From: Arsenophonus fragariae
GTDB lineage: Bacteria; Pseudomonadota; Gammaproteobacteria; Enterobacterales; Enterobacteriaceae
Length of the DNA: 54,599 bases
NCBI GenBank assembly: GCA_047291315.1
Contig: JBDPYZ010000018.1
Span: forward strand, 1 to 54,599
Direction of reading: 5' to 3'
Shown here one piece after another: positions 17,934-25,850 of the stretch. The notes below the pieces were generated by a model. It worked only from the letters and a program-made list of their open reading frames with translations. It did no database searches and was not told where the DNA came from. Position 1 is the first letter of the stretch; each line of letters opens with the position of its first letter. The translations under genes were made by a program, and so were the position numbers.

Positions 17934-18144
17934 GGGTTAATTCCTGATAATGTTTTTTGTCCATCTCGGCCAATTGGTCAAACTGAATACGTTGGGCCTG
18001 TATCTGATGTTCGGTTTTTTCCGCCTGTTGCCGGGCATGCTCCGCTTTCACCCGCCAAAGGGTGGACTCTGAGCGATAATGCACCAGGCCAATCGACAGG
18101 GCCGTTATCACGGCCAGCAGGACAATCAGTGATCCGCGCATCAT
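17692..18144 (-). CDS. Rz: Inner-membrane spanin Rz
   Basis: This 150-residue protein has an N-terminal membrane anchor (MMRGSLIVLLAVITALSIGL), a periplasmic coiled coil, and a C-terminal region with ASPKLTPDAEQAYYTLREQI, matching the ASPRL...YFTLRERL block of lambda Rz. Its ATG overlaps the endolysin stop (ATGA), so the two are coupled. Confidence 0.9.
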   Translation of the reverse strand: MMRGSLIVLLAVITALSIGLVHYRSESTLWRVKAEHARQQAEKTEHQIQAQRIQFDQLAEMDKKHYQELTHARQRIEALRLDVARGFKRLRVNATCPKESGTPSSSGVDDGASPKLTPDAEQAYYTLREQIATVTAQILGLQGYIKTQRQ

Positions 18145-18563
18145 GACAAAAACCTCTCCCGTTCCGCCGCTCGCCGTCTGACCAGTCCAGTCAGTTTTTC
18201 CCCGTCAGCATAGACCCAGCGGTTAAATTCATCGGTAGCGCCCGCATAATCATCCGTATTAAGTTTGTTTAACAGGGTCGAGGTAGTTTCTTCCTCACCG
18301 ATGTTAAAGACCAGTGATACCAGCGCATCAAACTGTGCCTGCGTCAACGTGACCGCCACAAGCTGGTTAATTACTTCCTCTGTCTGCCGGATTTCATCCT
18401 TTAAAAACCTTTCCGCCTGTGACTGACTGATAATCATCCCCGCTGTTACACCCTGTGTATGACCATAGCCAATCGTCCAGCGTCCTGCCGGACAGCGATA
18501 AGTCCGCAGGCGACACCCCTCAAACTGTTTAATCCGACTTATTCCCTCGTCGCTGGTTGTCAT
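18141..18563 (-). CDS. Endolysin, GH24 lysozyme
   Basis: This 140-residue muramidase has the catalytic triad in the usual spacing: Glu15, Cys24 in place of the T4 Asp (as in other members), Thr30 (QFEGCRLRTY...CPAGRWTIGYGHT). It has the usual FNIG block and the C-terminal GLVRRRAAERERF motif. There is no SAR signal, so release depends on the holin directly upstream, whose end it overlaps by 35 bases. Confidence 0.9.
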   Translation of the reverse strand: MTTSDEGISRIKQFEGCRLRTYRCPAGRWTIGYGHTQGVTAGMIISQSQAERFLKDEIRQTEEVINQLVAVTLTQAQFDALVSLVFNIGEEETTSTLLNKLNTDDYAGATDEFNRWVYADGEKLTGLVRRRAAERERFLS

Positions 18564-18924
18564 CTTTTTTAGTCCCTGTTTTCTGCTTTTTAATGGATAA
18601 CCAGGTCCCCCTGAGCGGCAGTGAAGCCGTTAATGTCACCCCCAGAAAATCGGTGCCAATGTAACCGATAAAAACACTGGCCAGATAGACAAGACGCGAA
18701 CTTAATCCTAAAAACTCCAGCAGGTCACGCGCAAACCACGCAATAATCGCGCATATCGTTGCATCAATTAGCGTCTTACGCCATTTTTTCTCCTGATATC
18801 TGCCGCGCAGCCACGCCATCAGAAACGCCAACGTCGCACCTACACCCTGCTCTTTAATCGAAACAAGGAAAACGCAAACGCTTTCCCATGGCCCGGTTAG
18901 TTTGTCCATTAATGTTTTTCCCAT
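18529..18924 (-). CDS. Holin, lambda S family
   Basis: This 131-residue protein follows lambda S over most of its length: KEQGVGATLAFLMAWLRGRY, IDATICAIIAWFARDLLEFL and VFIGYIGTDFLG, giving three membrane segments, then a basic tail. Two starts are possible: Met1 (18924) and Met6 (18909). The Met6 ATG overlaps the EndA stop as TAATG. This recalls the dual-start holin/antiholin arrangement of lambda S, where the longer form is the inhibitor. Here the longer form adds one Lys (MGKTL). Confidence 0.92.
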   Translation of the reverse strand: MGKTLMDKLTGPWESVCVFLVSIKEQGVGATLAFLMAWLRGRYQEKKWRKTLIDATICAIIAWFARDLLEFLGLSSRLVYLASVFIGYIGTDFLGVTLTASLPLRGTWLSIKKQKTGTKKDDNQRRGNKSD

Positions 18925-19694
18925 ACCTTTTCACCCGTCACAAACGGATTGTGCACACCGGTAATTGCAGTAATACGCCGGTCGCGTTCCCGTTCGCGCG
19001 CATCCGGTGGATATTGCCTGTCCCACTGCATCAAAATCGCTTGCTGCTTAAGGGGTATCACAAAACCATACCGGTCTGACATATAAAATCAGACACGGGA
19101 GACTAGCCCCTTGACTTCATCGCGCGGTTCAAAAACCCGCTGTTTAAAATCCGGACGGCTCTGACACTGCCCGTAAACAAAAGGAACAGGCCCTGCTTCC
19201 CCAAACGGCATATTTCCACGGTCGTTATTCACTTCACCTGACTCCGGTGCCAGATTGTGCAAATCGCCTTCCGCTTTTCGAAATTCGGTGTCTTCTTGAC
19301 GGCCGCCTTTTTCTTTACAGCCAAACGCCTGACCGAATACCGACGCCGGCACGATATACTCCCACTCAATCCGCTGTGCACGATGACGGTGAACTTCCCG
19401 TCTGACCGCCTGACCACAACTTTCAAGGTCAATTCGACCCCCGTTTTTTCCTGTCCACTGCCAGTCACAGCCACAATAGAGGGTGCCACCTGCACCCTGA
19501 TTGAGGTCGTTGTAAACGGCCTGACGGGAGACCCATTTCGCTTCACTGAAACTCTTCGGGGTATTAACCGGCTTAGCCGCCTGAGCGGATGAAATGGATG
19601 CACTTAACAAAAACAACAACCCTGTTGCCAATATTGTTTCATCCTCATCGTATCGCCTTGAAGGTATTACATTGTTTTGGGTCACCGCTATCAA
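18909..19694 (-). pseudogene. EndA-like endonuclease I with in-frame TGA
   Basis: The frame reads an EndA/Vvn-family periplasmic nuclease: hydrophobic signal (ATGLLFLLSASISSAQA), TLYCGCDWQWTGKNGG, RIEWEYIVPASVF, EGDLHNLAPESGEVNNDRGN, then a TGA at 19091-19089. After it the same frame continues with FYMSDRYGF and ITAITGVHNPF, matching the EndA C-terminus, to a TAA that overlaps the holin start. The catalytic motif is EWEYIVPA where EndA has EWEHVVPA, so the general-base His is a Tyr. The start is unclear (TTG before ATGLL, or a nearby ATG in another frame). Either a dead nuclease or one needing UGA readthrough. Confidence 0.75.
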
Positions 19695-20568
19695 AACCCC
19701 GTTTAAACCAGTTATGACGCTGTGCCGATGTCCCGTGAGTGAACGTCTCCGGTACTACCCGTCCAAGACCTTCCTTTTGGAGACGGTCATCACCAATCGC
19801 CTCGGCCGCACCCAACGCGTTATCCAAATCCCACGGCTCCAGTATCTCTTCCTCCTGCATATAATGGCCCCATACCCCCGCATAGCAGTCCGCCTGCAAT
19901 TCCAGCTTTACCGATAACTTATTGGCCTCTTTCGATGACATATTCGCCTGTGCCAAGTCCACTTTCTTCAGGACACCCAGCAGGTTCTGAACATGATGAC
20001 CTACTTCATGGGCTATCACATAGCCAAAGGCAAATTCACCGTCTGCCCCCAGTCTGTCTTTCATCTCGTCATAAAATGACAGGTCAATATATATCGTGCT
20101 ATCAGCCGGGCAATAAAATGGTCCTATCAGGGTGTACCCCGTACCGCAGCCCGTCTGGGTCTCTCCGAGGTACATAACCAGTTTCGGCAGCCGGTAACCA
20201 CCGTCAGACTCAAACTTAGAATCAGGCTTAGACTTATGCTCAGAAAATATCTTTGTCCAGACATCTTCGGTTGACGCCAGTATCACCGAAGTAAACCGGC
20301 CCGCTTCCGATGCCTGAAGAGATATGGCAAAAGCCCAGCGATAGCCCCCCAATAACAGCAGGAGGATAACTACCACCCACCCCCACCAACGCCTGCGGGA
20401 AAACGCAAAACCTTCCGCTAATAGCGGTTTGTATTTTGGTTTCCTTTTATTTGCCTTTTTCTTCCGGTGCCCCCGCACTTCTATCAGGTTGTCATTCTCT
20501 TCCTGTGCTTTTTTGTTGTCACGTCGGTCTTCCACCTGCTCACTTTCCCGTCTCTCTTTCCAGTACAT
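19645..20568 (-). CDS. YpfJ-like neutral zinc metallopeptidase
   Basis: This is a 307-residue membrane-anchored peptidase. It has a basic cytoplasmic N-terminus, a single membrane helix (WWGWVVVILLLLLGGYRWAF, residues 61-80), and a periplasmic domain with the metal motif HEVGHH at 187-192 and the downstream ELQADCYAG (Glu223, Asp227) characteristic of the YpfJ/KPN_00728 zinc peptidase family. Host genomes usually carry this gene on the chromosome. Here it heads the lysis operon, overlapping the EndA-like gene, so it looks like an acquired cargo gene expressed late. Confidence 0.85.
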   Translation of the reverse strand: MYWKERRESEQVEDRRDNKKAQEENDNLIEVRGHRKKKANKRKPKYKPLLAEGFAFSRRRWWGWVVVILLLLLGGYRWAFAISLQASEAGRFTSVILASTEDVWTKIFSEHKSKPDSKFESDGGYRLPKLVMYLGETQTGCGTGYTLIGPFYCPADSTIYIDLSFYDEMKDRLGADGEFAFGYVIAHEVGHHVQNLLGVLKKVDLAQANMSSKEANKLSVKLELQADCYAGVWGHYMQEEEILEPWDLDNALGAAEAIGDDRLQKEGLGRVVPETFTHGTSAQRHNWFKRGFDSGDPKQCNTFKAIR

Positions 20569-20589
20569 TTATGCCCCTTTAAAATCAAT

Positions 20590-20612
20590 AAAAAAGGTCG
20601 CCTGAGCGACCT
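20590..20612 (-). terminator. Intrinsic terminator upstream of the zinc peptidase gene
   Basis: Minus-strand perfect stem GGTCGC/GCGACC, four-base loop, followed by T6. Confidence 0.75.
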
Positions 20613-20691
20613 CTTAAAAAAATAGAACGGTAGCCAGCCGCCTTACTCGTTTTAGTTATTTAATTTGGGAGTATGCCGATGGCGTAAATGG

Positions 20692-20713
20692 AAAAACCCC
20701 GCAAAAGCAAGGC
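20692..20713 (-). terminator. Second, weaker terminator-like hairpin
   Basis: Minus-strand CCTTGC/GCGGGG stem with TTTT loop, then T5. Two pairs are G-U and exist only in the minus-strand RNA. Confidence 0.5.
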
Positions 20714-20767
20714 CTTATTAATTTTTAGTTAGCATGATATTAAAAGTAAAATTAGCCAAAAAAGTAA

Positions 20768-21137
20768 TCAACTACTAGAACATTTAACCATATTTTTTAA
20801 ACCAACCTTATGGGTGTAAGGATAAGGATCTTTAGCTGGGTCATCATGCCCAAAAGCAACCCTTAGCCCATATAATCTTGCTTGCTTATCTACAGAGCGT
20901 CTATATTCTTTTTGATAGAAAGCTAATTTGCTTCCTTCATCATCTTCCTTATCTTTATCTTTCTTTTTTTTCATTAAAAAGATAAGTAACGGGAATATTA
21001 TCAAATCTCACATGCTTATCACTGATAACCTTATGAATATTCTTTGCTAAAGTTGCTTTATCTTTCTCATTTTTTGACAATGATTCCATTGATGACGTGG
21101 ATGCAAATGAACTAGTGCAAATTAGGCTTATATTCAT
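20768..21137 (-). pseudogene. Unknown small protein, frameshifted at an A8 run
   Basis: The first frame (21137-20955) reads MNISLICTSSFASTSSMESL ... PVTYLFNEKKER. The second (to 20768) continues KDKEDDEGSKLAFYQKEYRR ... DPYPYTHKVGLKN. The frames meet at a run of eight A on the minus strand, so one homopolymer-length change would join them into a ~120-residue protein. The N-terminus could be a signal segment. No family recognised. Confidence 0.45.
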
Positions 21138-21240
21138 AATTAAAATCCCCCATAAAAATTATCACTGAAAGTATTAGTGTAACAATATGATTAAAAAATA
21201 TATGAGAAATATTTTCAATGGTTTTACCTAATTTAATAAC

Positions 21241-21263
21241 AAAAAACCCCGCAAAAGCGAGGT
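21241..21263 (-). terminator. Intrinsic terminator upstream of the 20.8-21.1 kb gene
   Basis: Minus-strand stem CCTCGC/GCGGGG with TTTT loop, followed by T6 or longer. Confidence 0.65.
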
Positions 21264-21320
21264 TCTAATATGTATTTAAGTGTTAACTCAATAGCTCTGC
21301 ACTATCTTACCACAAATATA

Positions 21321-21338
21321 TGGTCGACCGGTCGACCA
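21321..21338. promoter_or_regulatory. Perfect 18-bp palindrome
   Basis: TGGTCGACCGGTCGACCA reads the same on both strands. It is GC-rich in an AT-rich, otherwise gene-free interval (21138-21702) downstream of Q, where a late promoter and its controls are expected. Possible operator or DNA-binding site; no protein can be named. Confidence 0.5.
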
Positions 21339-21409
21339 GTCAAGCTTTTTATTGATTATTTGAACAGTATTTAATGTCGTTGTAAAAATTACTGAATTTC
21401 CGCTTGTTG

Positions 21410-21660
21410 CTAACATGTTAATGTTTCGCTCAGAACAAAGATATGCTCTTGATTACTCTCTTCGAGTAATTTTTTCATCTCAGCTGACACCTTGTCTGCA
21501 TCTTGATGTTTGCGTAATACTCGCCTTACAGCTTATTTTCAGACTCGTAAATAATTTCTTTAAGTGCATTGGTGAAATTGTAAATCTTTTCGCATTTTTT
21601 TACGATTATTGGTATTTGGTTGACTTCAAAATTTTGAGGTGAGTCTAGGCTTGTCGCATG
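21410..21660 (-). pseudogene. Degraded coding fragment between BRO and the late genes
   Basis: The minus strand shows short open pieces in different frames, such as NFEVNQIPIIVKKCEKIYNF and DADKVSAEMKKLLEESNQEH, separated by stops. Composition looks like a former helical phage protein. No family can be assigned, and the rest of 21138-21702 holds only the terminator and palindrome listed separately. Confidence 0.3.
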
Positions 21661-21702
21661 CCGGAGAGCATACCAGATACCTTGTGTCCACCAACGTTTA
21701 AA

Positions 21703-22137
21703 TCAAAAACCTCTAGCTATAGTCCAGATGAGACGAGAAAGATGTGAAGTATCATCGGCGGTTAATAATTCTCTGGCTTCCGGTTTATGATTAGAATGTT
21801 CGCATTTACCTGTTTTACGAATTGAGGGAAAAACTGCATTTGTTACCCATTTACGAAATCGCCAAGGAAAAGTCCCCTGCTTAACAGCATCACGACACCG
21901 TAAAATTAGAGTATAAATGCCAGATTCATTGATGATATCAGCATCGCTCTGACGCCCTAAGTTAAACTTAGATCGTTCATCTTCATTTAATGATTTCAAT
22001 GAGATGGAGGGATTACTTAATTCAAGAACATTGCAAATATCTTCTGCGATAAACCACGGGTCACCATTGCTGATGATGGTACGAATGTCATGACCTTCAA
22101 ATTTAAATTCAATAGATTGAATAGCTATAGCAGCCAT
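21703..22137 (-). CDS. BRO-N domain protein (phage antirepressor type)
   Basis: This 144-residue protein is a single BRO-N domain: FKFEGHDIRTIISNGDPWFI, EDICNVLELSNPSISLKSLN, INESGIYTLILRCRDAVKQG and FRKWVTNAVFPSIRKTGK. It has a short tail but no C-terminal KilAC/ANT domain. BRO-N proteins bind DNA and often act as antirepressors or regulators. It lies just downstream of Q. A broken relative is at 39743-40370. Confidence 0.85.
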   Translation of the reverse strand: MAAIAIQSIEFKFEGHDIRTIISNGDPWFIAEDICNVLELSNPSISLKSLNEDERSKFNLGRQSDADIINESGIYTLILRCRDAVKQGTFPWRFRKWVTNAVFPSIRKTGKCEHSNHKPEARELLTADDTSHLSRLIWTIARGF

Positions 22138-22382
22138 GATTAAACTCCTTGCGAATTTTAGTTACGACTGCCAGTCAGTAGCTGGTAGCCGGGCATCAAC
22201 TAAAGCTTAACAAGACGCTCCGGGCATATTCCCCTTGCAGGTATTGTATTACGCCTATCCACCCGGCCTTCGGATGTGATTACGCCTTTTTATGGGCAGA
22301 ATAATAGCCGCAGGGATATCGGGTGCGGATAACCGCTGGTGAATTCTAGTGCGGCCAGCATATGATAGTTTATGCGGTGTTG
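22138..22382 (-). other. Leader region between Q and BRO gene with repeats and hairpins
   Basis: No convincing gene. It contains two CCGGGCAT repeats about 30 bases apart and a GCGG/CCGC hairpin, and it ends with a GGAG ribosome site before the BRO start. It is GC-richer than the flanks and resembles the leaders that precede BRO/Icd-type genes in enterobacterial prophages. The late promoter could lie here, but I cannot identify it. Confidence 0.35.
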
Positions 22383-22730
22383 TCAATTTGTTGCTTTAAG
22401 GAGTGTGTGAACAGTGCCAGCTATGTAAGCTTCTGCTCGTTCACAATAATCAGAGACATACTGATGACGCTTGCGTATATTTTTAGCAATTGCTCTAAAT
22501 GAGAGATGGTGCTGATAATGTAAACAAATTATATTGTATCCATCGATGTCATATTTCTTTAATCCTGCTACGGCTTTATCAACAATTTCGCCTTCCTCAT
22601 CACTTAGCCAAGGTCTGTCATCGTCGAATTTAGACCGGAAAACATGAGACATTCCTTTGTACTCTGTTCCAATTCTGCTCATGCTCCAATTTCCCCATGC
22701 TTCTAATAAATCTTTTACGTGCCTGCTCAT
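22383..22730 (-). CDS. Late antiterminator Q
   Basis: This 115-residue protein is of the antitermination Q type (PF06530-like): VKDLLEAWGNWSMSRIG near the N-terminus, and a C-terminal helix-turn-helix region (YHQHLS-type: LHYQHHLSFRAIAKNIRKRH, YVSDYCERAEAYI). It lies at the end of the minus-strand early operon, the position of Q. Q lets polymerase read through the many intrinsic terminators in the late genes downstream. Confidence 0.82.
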   Translation of the reverse strand: MSRHVKDLLEAWGNWSMSRIGTEYKGMSHVFRSKFDDDRPWLSDEEGEIVDKAVAGLKKYDIDGYNIICLHYQHHLSFRAIAKNIRKRHQYVSDYCERAEAYIAGTVHTLLKATN

Positions 22731-22769
22731 CTCCCCTCCAACAATACAGTATAATTATGGGCATGGGTG

Positions 22770-23279
22770 TTAACCATGTGCCCTGCTTTGAATGTTTAAT
22801 CGTGGTTTAGTGTGTGGGCTATTTTGTTCGCCCATTAGAAACGTAATGCCTGCCTGGTACCAGTCCGGTAAAAAAAACTCAATGCGACCCGAATAACCAT
22901 CCAGACGCATCACTTTCATTCGCTTAAGCTCATCTTTCATCTGACTGTACAGTTCGTCCATTTCACTTTGTTTAAGTCTGATAGCTATATTAGCCAGCAT
23001 GGCTATTTGGGCAATTGTCATCTCACCGTAGGCAATCTCTGCATGAGCGGTAAACTCGTAAGGGTCTTCACTTAACTTACGATGACAGCCTATGCAGTGG
23101 GAGAAACTATTATAGGGATGATAACGGGTGGATTTGTGTCGTCTTGATTTGAAATGTGAGCAGTGTAGTTTAGCGCGTTCGTTCTGAAAATATCGTCCGC
23201 AATAATCGCATATCCAATTTGTTCTTTCACGGACTAATTCAGAGAACACAGCATCATGCTTATCTCTTTTAAGTGCCAT
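22770..23279 (-). CDS. NinG/Rap-like HNH recombination nuclease
   Basis: This 169-residue protein has a zinc-finger/HNH pattern: CDYCGRYFQ (first Cys pair), LHCSHFKSRRHKSTRYHPYN, and CIGCHRKLSEDPYEF (second pair). It parallels lambda NinG (Rap), which resolves recombination junctions, in core motif, length class and position next to NinB and Q. It abuts NinB without a gap. Confidence 0.75.
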   Translation of the reverse strand: MALKRDKHDAVFSELVRERTNWICDYCGRYFQNERAKLHCSHFKSRRHKSTRYHPYNSFSHCIGCHRKLSEDPYEFTAHAEIAYGEMTIAQIAMLANIAIRLKQSEMDELYSQMKDELKRMKVMRLDGYSGRIEFFLPDWYQAGITFLMGEQNSPHTKPRLNIQSRAHG

Positions 23280-23723
23280 TTAATTTTCCTGCTCCTGTTT
23301 TAATTTCATATACTCAGAACTTTCAGGTATTGTCACGAGACAACCTATCCCAGCTGCCCAGCATTCCACTCTTTGCATAAAAATATGCATCTCCCCTGTA
23401 TCGATTTTAGATATTCTACTGAGCACTCTGATACGCTCTGGCTCCTGTGTGGTCACATCAATACGCTCGACCACTTCATAGCCAAGAAATGTGTGCTTAA
23501 GCATTTCCTTCACTTGCTCAGGTGTGAAGTGAGCGCCATTAGCACACAAATACTTGCTTATCTCCCCTGTCCACAGGTGAAAAAATGAGTTTTGAGAGAG
23601 TGAACGGCTTTCCCTGTAAGGCTTGATGATGAGTTGATGCGGTTGTTTTGTTGCTAGAACGGCTTTGAGGGTTAGCCAGACTGGCTGCCTGGTTGATTCG
23701 TGGAAGAGTAATTTTTCTTCCGT
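23280..23723 (-). CDS. NinB-like recombination protein with ACG start
   Basis: Read from an ACG codon at 23723-23721, the frame gives 147 residues: EEKLLFHESTRQPVW, HQLIIKPYRESRSLSQNSFF, HLWTGEISKYLCANG, EQVKEMLKHTFLGYE and DTGEMHIFMQRVECWA. These are the blocks of NinB-type (lambda Orf) recombination mediators. No ATG, GTG or TTG exists upstream in frame before a TAA; a downstream TTG (23549) would lose 58 conserved residues. An AGGAGA sits seven bases before the ACG, so ATG has probably mutated to ACG. Translation may be weak. Confidence 0.75.
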   Translation of the reverse strand, partial: TEEKLLFHESTRQPVWLTLKAVLATKQPHQLIIKPYRESRSLSQNSFFHLWTGEISKYLCANGAHFTPEQVKEMLKHTFLGYEVVERIDVTTQEPERIRVLSRISKIDTGEMHIFMQRVECWAAGIGCLVTIPESSEYMKLKQEQEN

Positions 23724-23735
23724 TTAGTCTCCTGC

Positions 23736-23879
23736 TTATTGATTCACTTCTCTACAAGTAAAATTGTCTATTGACACTTGTGGTAATTTGTCACGCTTTC
23801 CAATGCTGCCACTGATGACAGTCCAGTAATAATCAATCTCTCTAAATTGCATTCTGAAGGTTGATGGCTCTAATAACAT
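23736..23879 (-). CDS. Small nin-region protein
   Basis: 47 codons from ATG: MLLEPSTFRMQFREIDYYWT ... DNFTCREVNQ. It ends 12 bases before the NinB start codon, so it is likely in the same operon. Upstream (23890-24017) another open stretch (NEIPHEAIIVKNGGARVYWQ, ending SDRKLSK) lacks a start codon and may be a remnant. Family unknown. Confidence 0.45.
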   Translation of the reverse strand: MLLEPSTFRMQFREIDYYWTVISGSIGKRDKLPQVSIDNFTCREVNQ

Positions 23880-24017
23880 TTTCAGACAATCCTATTTTGA
23901 GAGTTTCCTGTCACTATAACGTTGCCAATACACACGTGCACCACCATTTTTAACAATGATTGCTTCATGAGGTATTTCATTGAGGGTTATCCTGATTAGA
24001 TTGAAGCTATCACAAGA

Positions 24018-24914
24018 CTAGGCAACCTGTTTATGTGTTCGATAACTTTCCCACGTGAACGCGAGTGTGCAACCCCCACCGTCATTCATCCTGTCCATGA
24101 CTCGATCTCCGACAAAGGCTGCCAATTCTTCTTTGGGCAGGTTACTCATTAATATCGTTGGCTTTAAATTTTCATAACGGCTGTTAATAATTTCAAATAA
24201 AATCATTTTTTCTACATCACTACCGAATTGAACACCCACCTCATCGATGATAAGTAGGTCTGGTGACGCATACATCTCAATCACATCTGACTCACGTTCT
24301 TCTGAATTCTTCGCCCACGTCGCCTTAAAATTTCGGGCAATTTTAATGGCTGATGTCAGCCTGACCGAAGCCATGAAATTTTCGATAATCGATTTCCCTA
24401 TCCCAATCGCCAGATGGTTTTTCCCTGTCCCTGGCCTACCGCACATAACCAATCCTTCCCCCTGTTTCAATCGTTCAGGCCACTTCGTAGCATAAGACTT
24501 ACAAACCGCTAAACACTGTCTGGCTTGACTATTAACGGGTTCATAATTATCCAGTGAAGCCATATCAAAACGTTTAGGAACATTAAAAAATCTCAGTAAA
24601 TTAAGTTTTTCTTGATGAATTCGCTTAAGCTCAACCGCCTGATACTCCTGCTCTAGCACCATGATTTTTTCTCTCAGGCATTCAGGACATTCTCCTTGTG
24701 TTTCTATCCCTCTCAAGCTCAATAATTTTCGCTTGTAGGTCTGATATTCACCGTGTTTTTCACAAGTAACCGTTATCTTCTGTAACTCGCTATTTTCGAT
24801 AACTTTCGGTTTTTGAAGCGTTTCCTCCAGCCGAGTTTTCAATGATTCGATTTCTGCTCGATAACCCATATTATGCCTCCGCCCATGATGGAATTTCGGT
24901 TTGGCCATAATCAA
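24018..24914 (-). CDS. DnaC-like helicase loader (phage P functional analogue)
   Basis: 298 residues. An N-terminal zinc-ribbon pattern (CEKHGEYQ then ECPECL, residues 51-80) leads to an AAA+ domain very close to host DnaC: Walker A GRPGTGKNHLA (Lys165; the Asn is also in DnaC), Walker B LLIIDEVGVQFGS (about 220-232), sensor MSNLPKEEL and arginine-finger region GDRVMDRMNDGG, then TWESYR. It recruits the host DnaB helicase to the phage origin. It overlaps the O-like gene by 44 bases. Confidence 0.9.
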   Translation of the reverse strand: MIMAKPKFHHGRRHNMGYRAEIESLKTRLEETLQKPKVIENSELQKITVTCEKHGEYQTYKRKLLSLRGIETQGECPECLREKIMVLEQEYQAVELKRIHQEKLNLLRFFNVPKRFDMASLDNYEPVNSQARQCLAVCKSYATKWPERLKQGEGLVMCGRPGTGKNHLAIGIGKSIIENFMASVRLTSAIKIARNFKATWAKNSEERESDVIEMYASPDLLIIDEVGVQFGSDVEKMILFEIINSRYENLKPTILMSNLPKEELAAFVGDRVMDRMNDGGGCTLAFTWESYRTHKQVA

Positions 24915-25626
24915 AATGAGAAAAATTAGTCACAAAACCTGAAACCTTTCGAGCAGAATTTCTTACCATCTGTTTGATAACTTGTTTGTTCTGGTAATTC
25001 AGTTTCTGGCTGGTTCTGATAAACCATTTTTTCGGTTTGTCATGTTGATACTCAATATCGAGCCTCAGTAATTCACTGGGCAAATCTAGATTGGGGTAAA
25101 GTTTTTGCCAGTCAGCGAAGTCTTTGTGATTCAGGCGAATAACTTTACCTTCAAACGCATAACGAGAAATTTTTTCAACCGTGTTTTGTTGAACGGTCTT
25201 TTCAGTGTTAAGATCTTTAGGTTCAATGACTGGTTCAAAAGAGTGACTGATTCTGGGTGCAGATTTTTCACTATGGGTTAGTGAAACAGTTTCACTAGGG
25301 TGGTGAAATATTTGCACTAGAGGTGGTGAAACAGCTTCACTAGCTGCTATAGATTTTTCACCACTTAAATTTAAAATATAAAAATTTGAGGAGTTGCCTT
25401 TTTCACCATTACGATATATTTTTTTGATTAGTCGCTGCTCACAAAGTGCATCAATATGATTGATCACACTTCGACGACTCATTTCACATTGATCTGCTAT
25501 ATGTTGGTATGAGGGAAAACACTCACCTTTGTCATTCGCATTGTCTGCTAATTTTAGTAATACTAACTTTCTGGCGGTACTACCTACTTTCATTTTCATG
25601 GCTTGTGCCATCAGTGTCATACTCAT
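24871..25626 (-). CDS. O-like replication initiator with N-terminal winged helix
   Basis: 251 residues. The first ~90 form a helix-turn-helix domain (KLVLLKLADNANDKGECFPS, QHIADQCEMSRRSVINHIDA) as in lambda O and related initiators. The middle is Ser/Glu-rich and low in complexity, and the C-terminal part (from RLNHKDFADWQKLYPNLDLP) is likely the helicase-loader contact. Gene order O then DnaC-like is standard. Origin repeats, normally inside O, could not be picked out with confidence in the 25230-25370 repeat-like stretch (several GTGAAA-type blocks). Confidence 0.8.
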   Translation of the reverse strand: MSMTLMAQAMKMKVGSTARKLVLLKLADNANDKGECFPSYQHIADQCEMSRRSVINHIDALCEQRLIKKIYRNGEKGNSSNFYILNLSGEKSIAASEAVSPPLVQIFHHPSETVSLTHSEKSAPRISHSFEPVIEPKDLNTEKTVQQNTVEKISRYAFEGKVIRLNHKDFADWQKLYPNLDLPSELLRLDIEYQHDKPKKWFIRTSQKLNYQNKQVIKQMVRNSARKVSGFVTNFSHFDYGQTEIPSWAEA

Positions 25627-25628
25627 TG

Positions 25629-25748
25629 AGTAGCCCCCTTTAACTTTTTAAATTCCAATACAAATCGACAGGCGAAATGTTTATTCTTTGATGCGGCAAC
25701 CAGTAACCCCTCTGGGCTATCTGGATATAACCTTTCTTCACCTTTTTA
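25629..25748 (-). pseudogene. Small gene remnant overlapping the O start
   Basis: The frame EERLYPDSPEGLLVAASKNK then HFACRFVLEFKKLKGATQ ends with a stop that overlaps the O start region (CAATGA). Translational coupling suggests a former or very short gene. No standard start codon remains after an upstream TAA. Confidence 0.35.
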
Positions 25749-25850
25749 TTGATAAATCATCGCTTATTTGACATAATTACCTCACTGAAACTGAAAGAAA
25801 AAAAGGAAAATTTGTGATTTCACTTCTCATTGAACTTCCATGAATAGCTG

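Noticed and set aside
24418..24440. Defective Walker A in the DnaC-like protein (Asn instead of Thr/Ser)
   Set aside because: Host DnaC itself has GKPGTGKNHLA, so the Asn is normal for the family.
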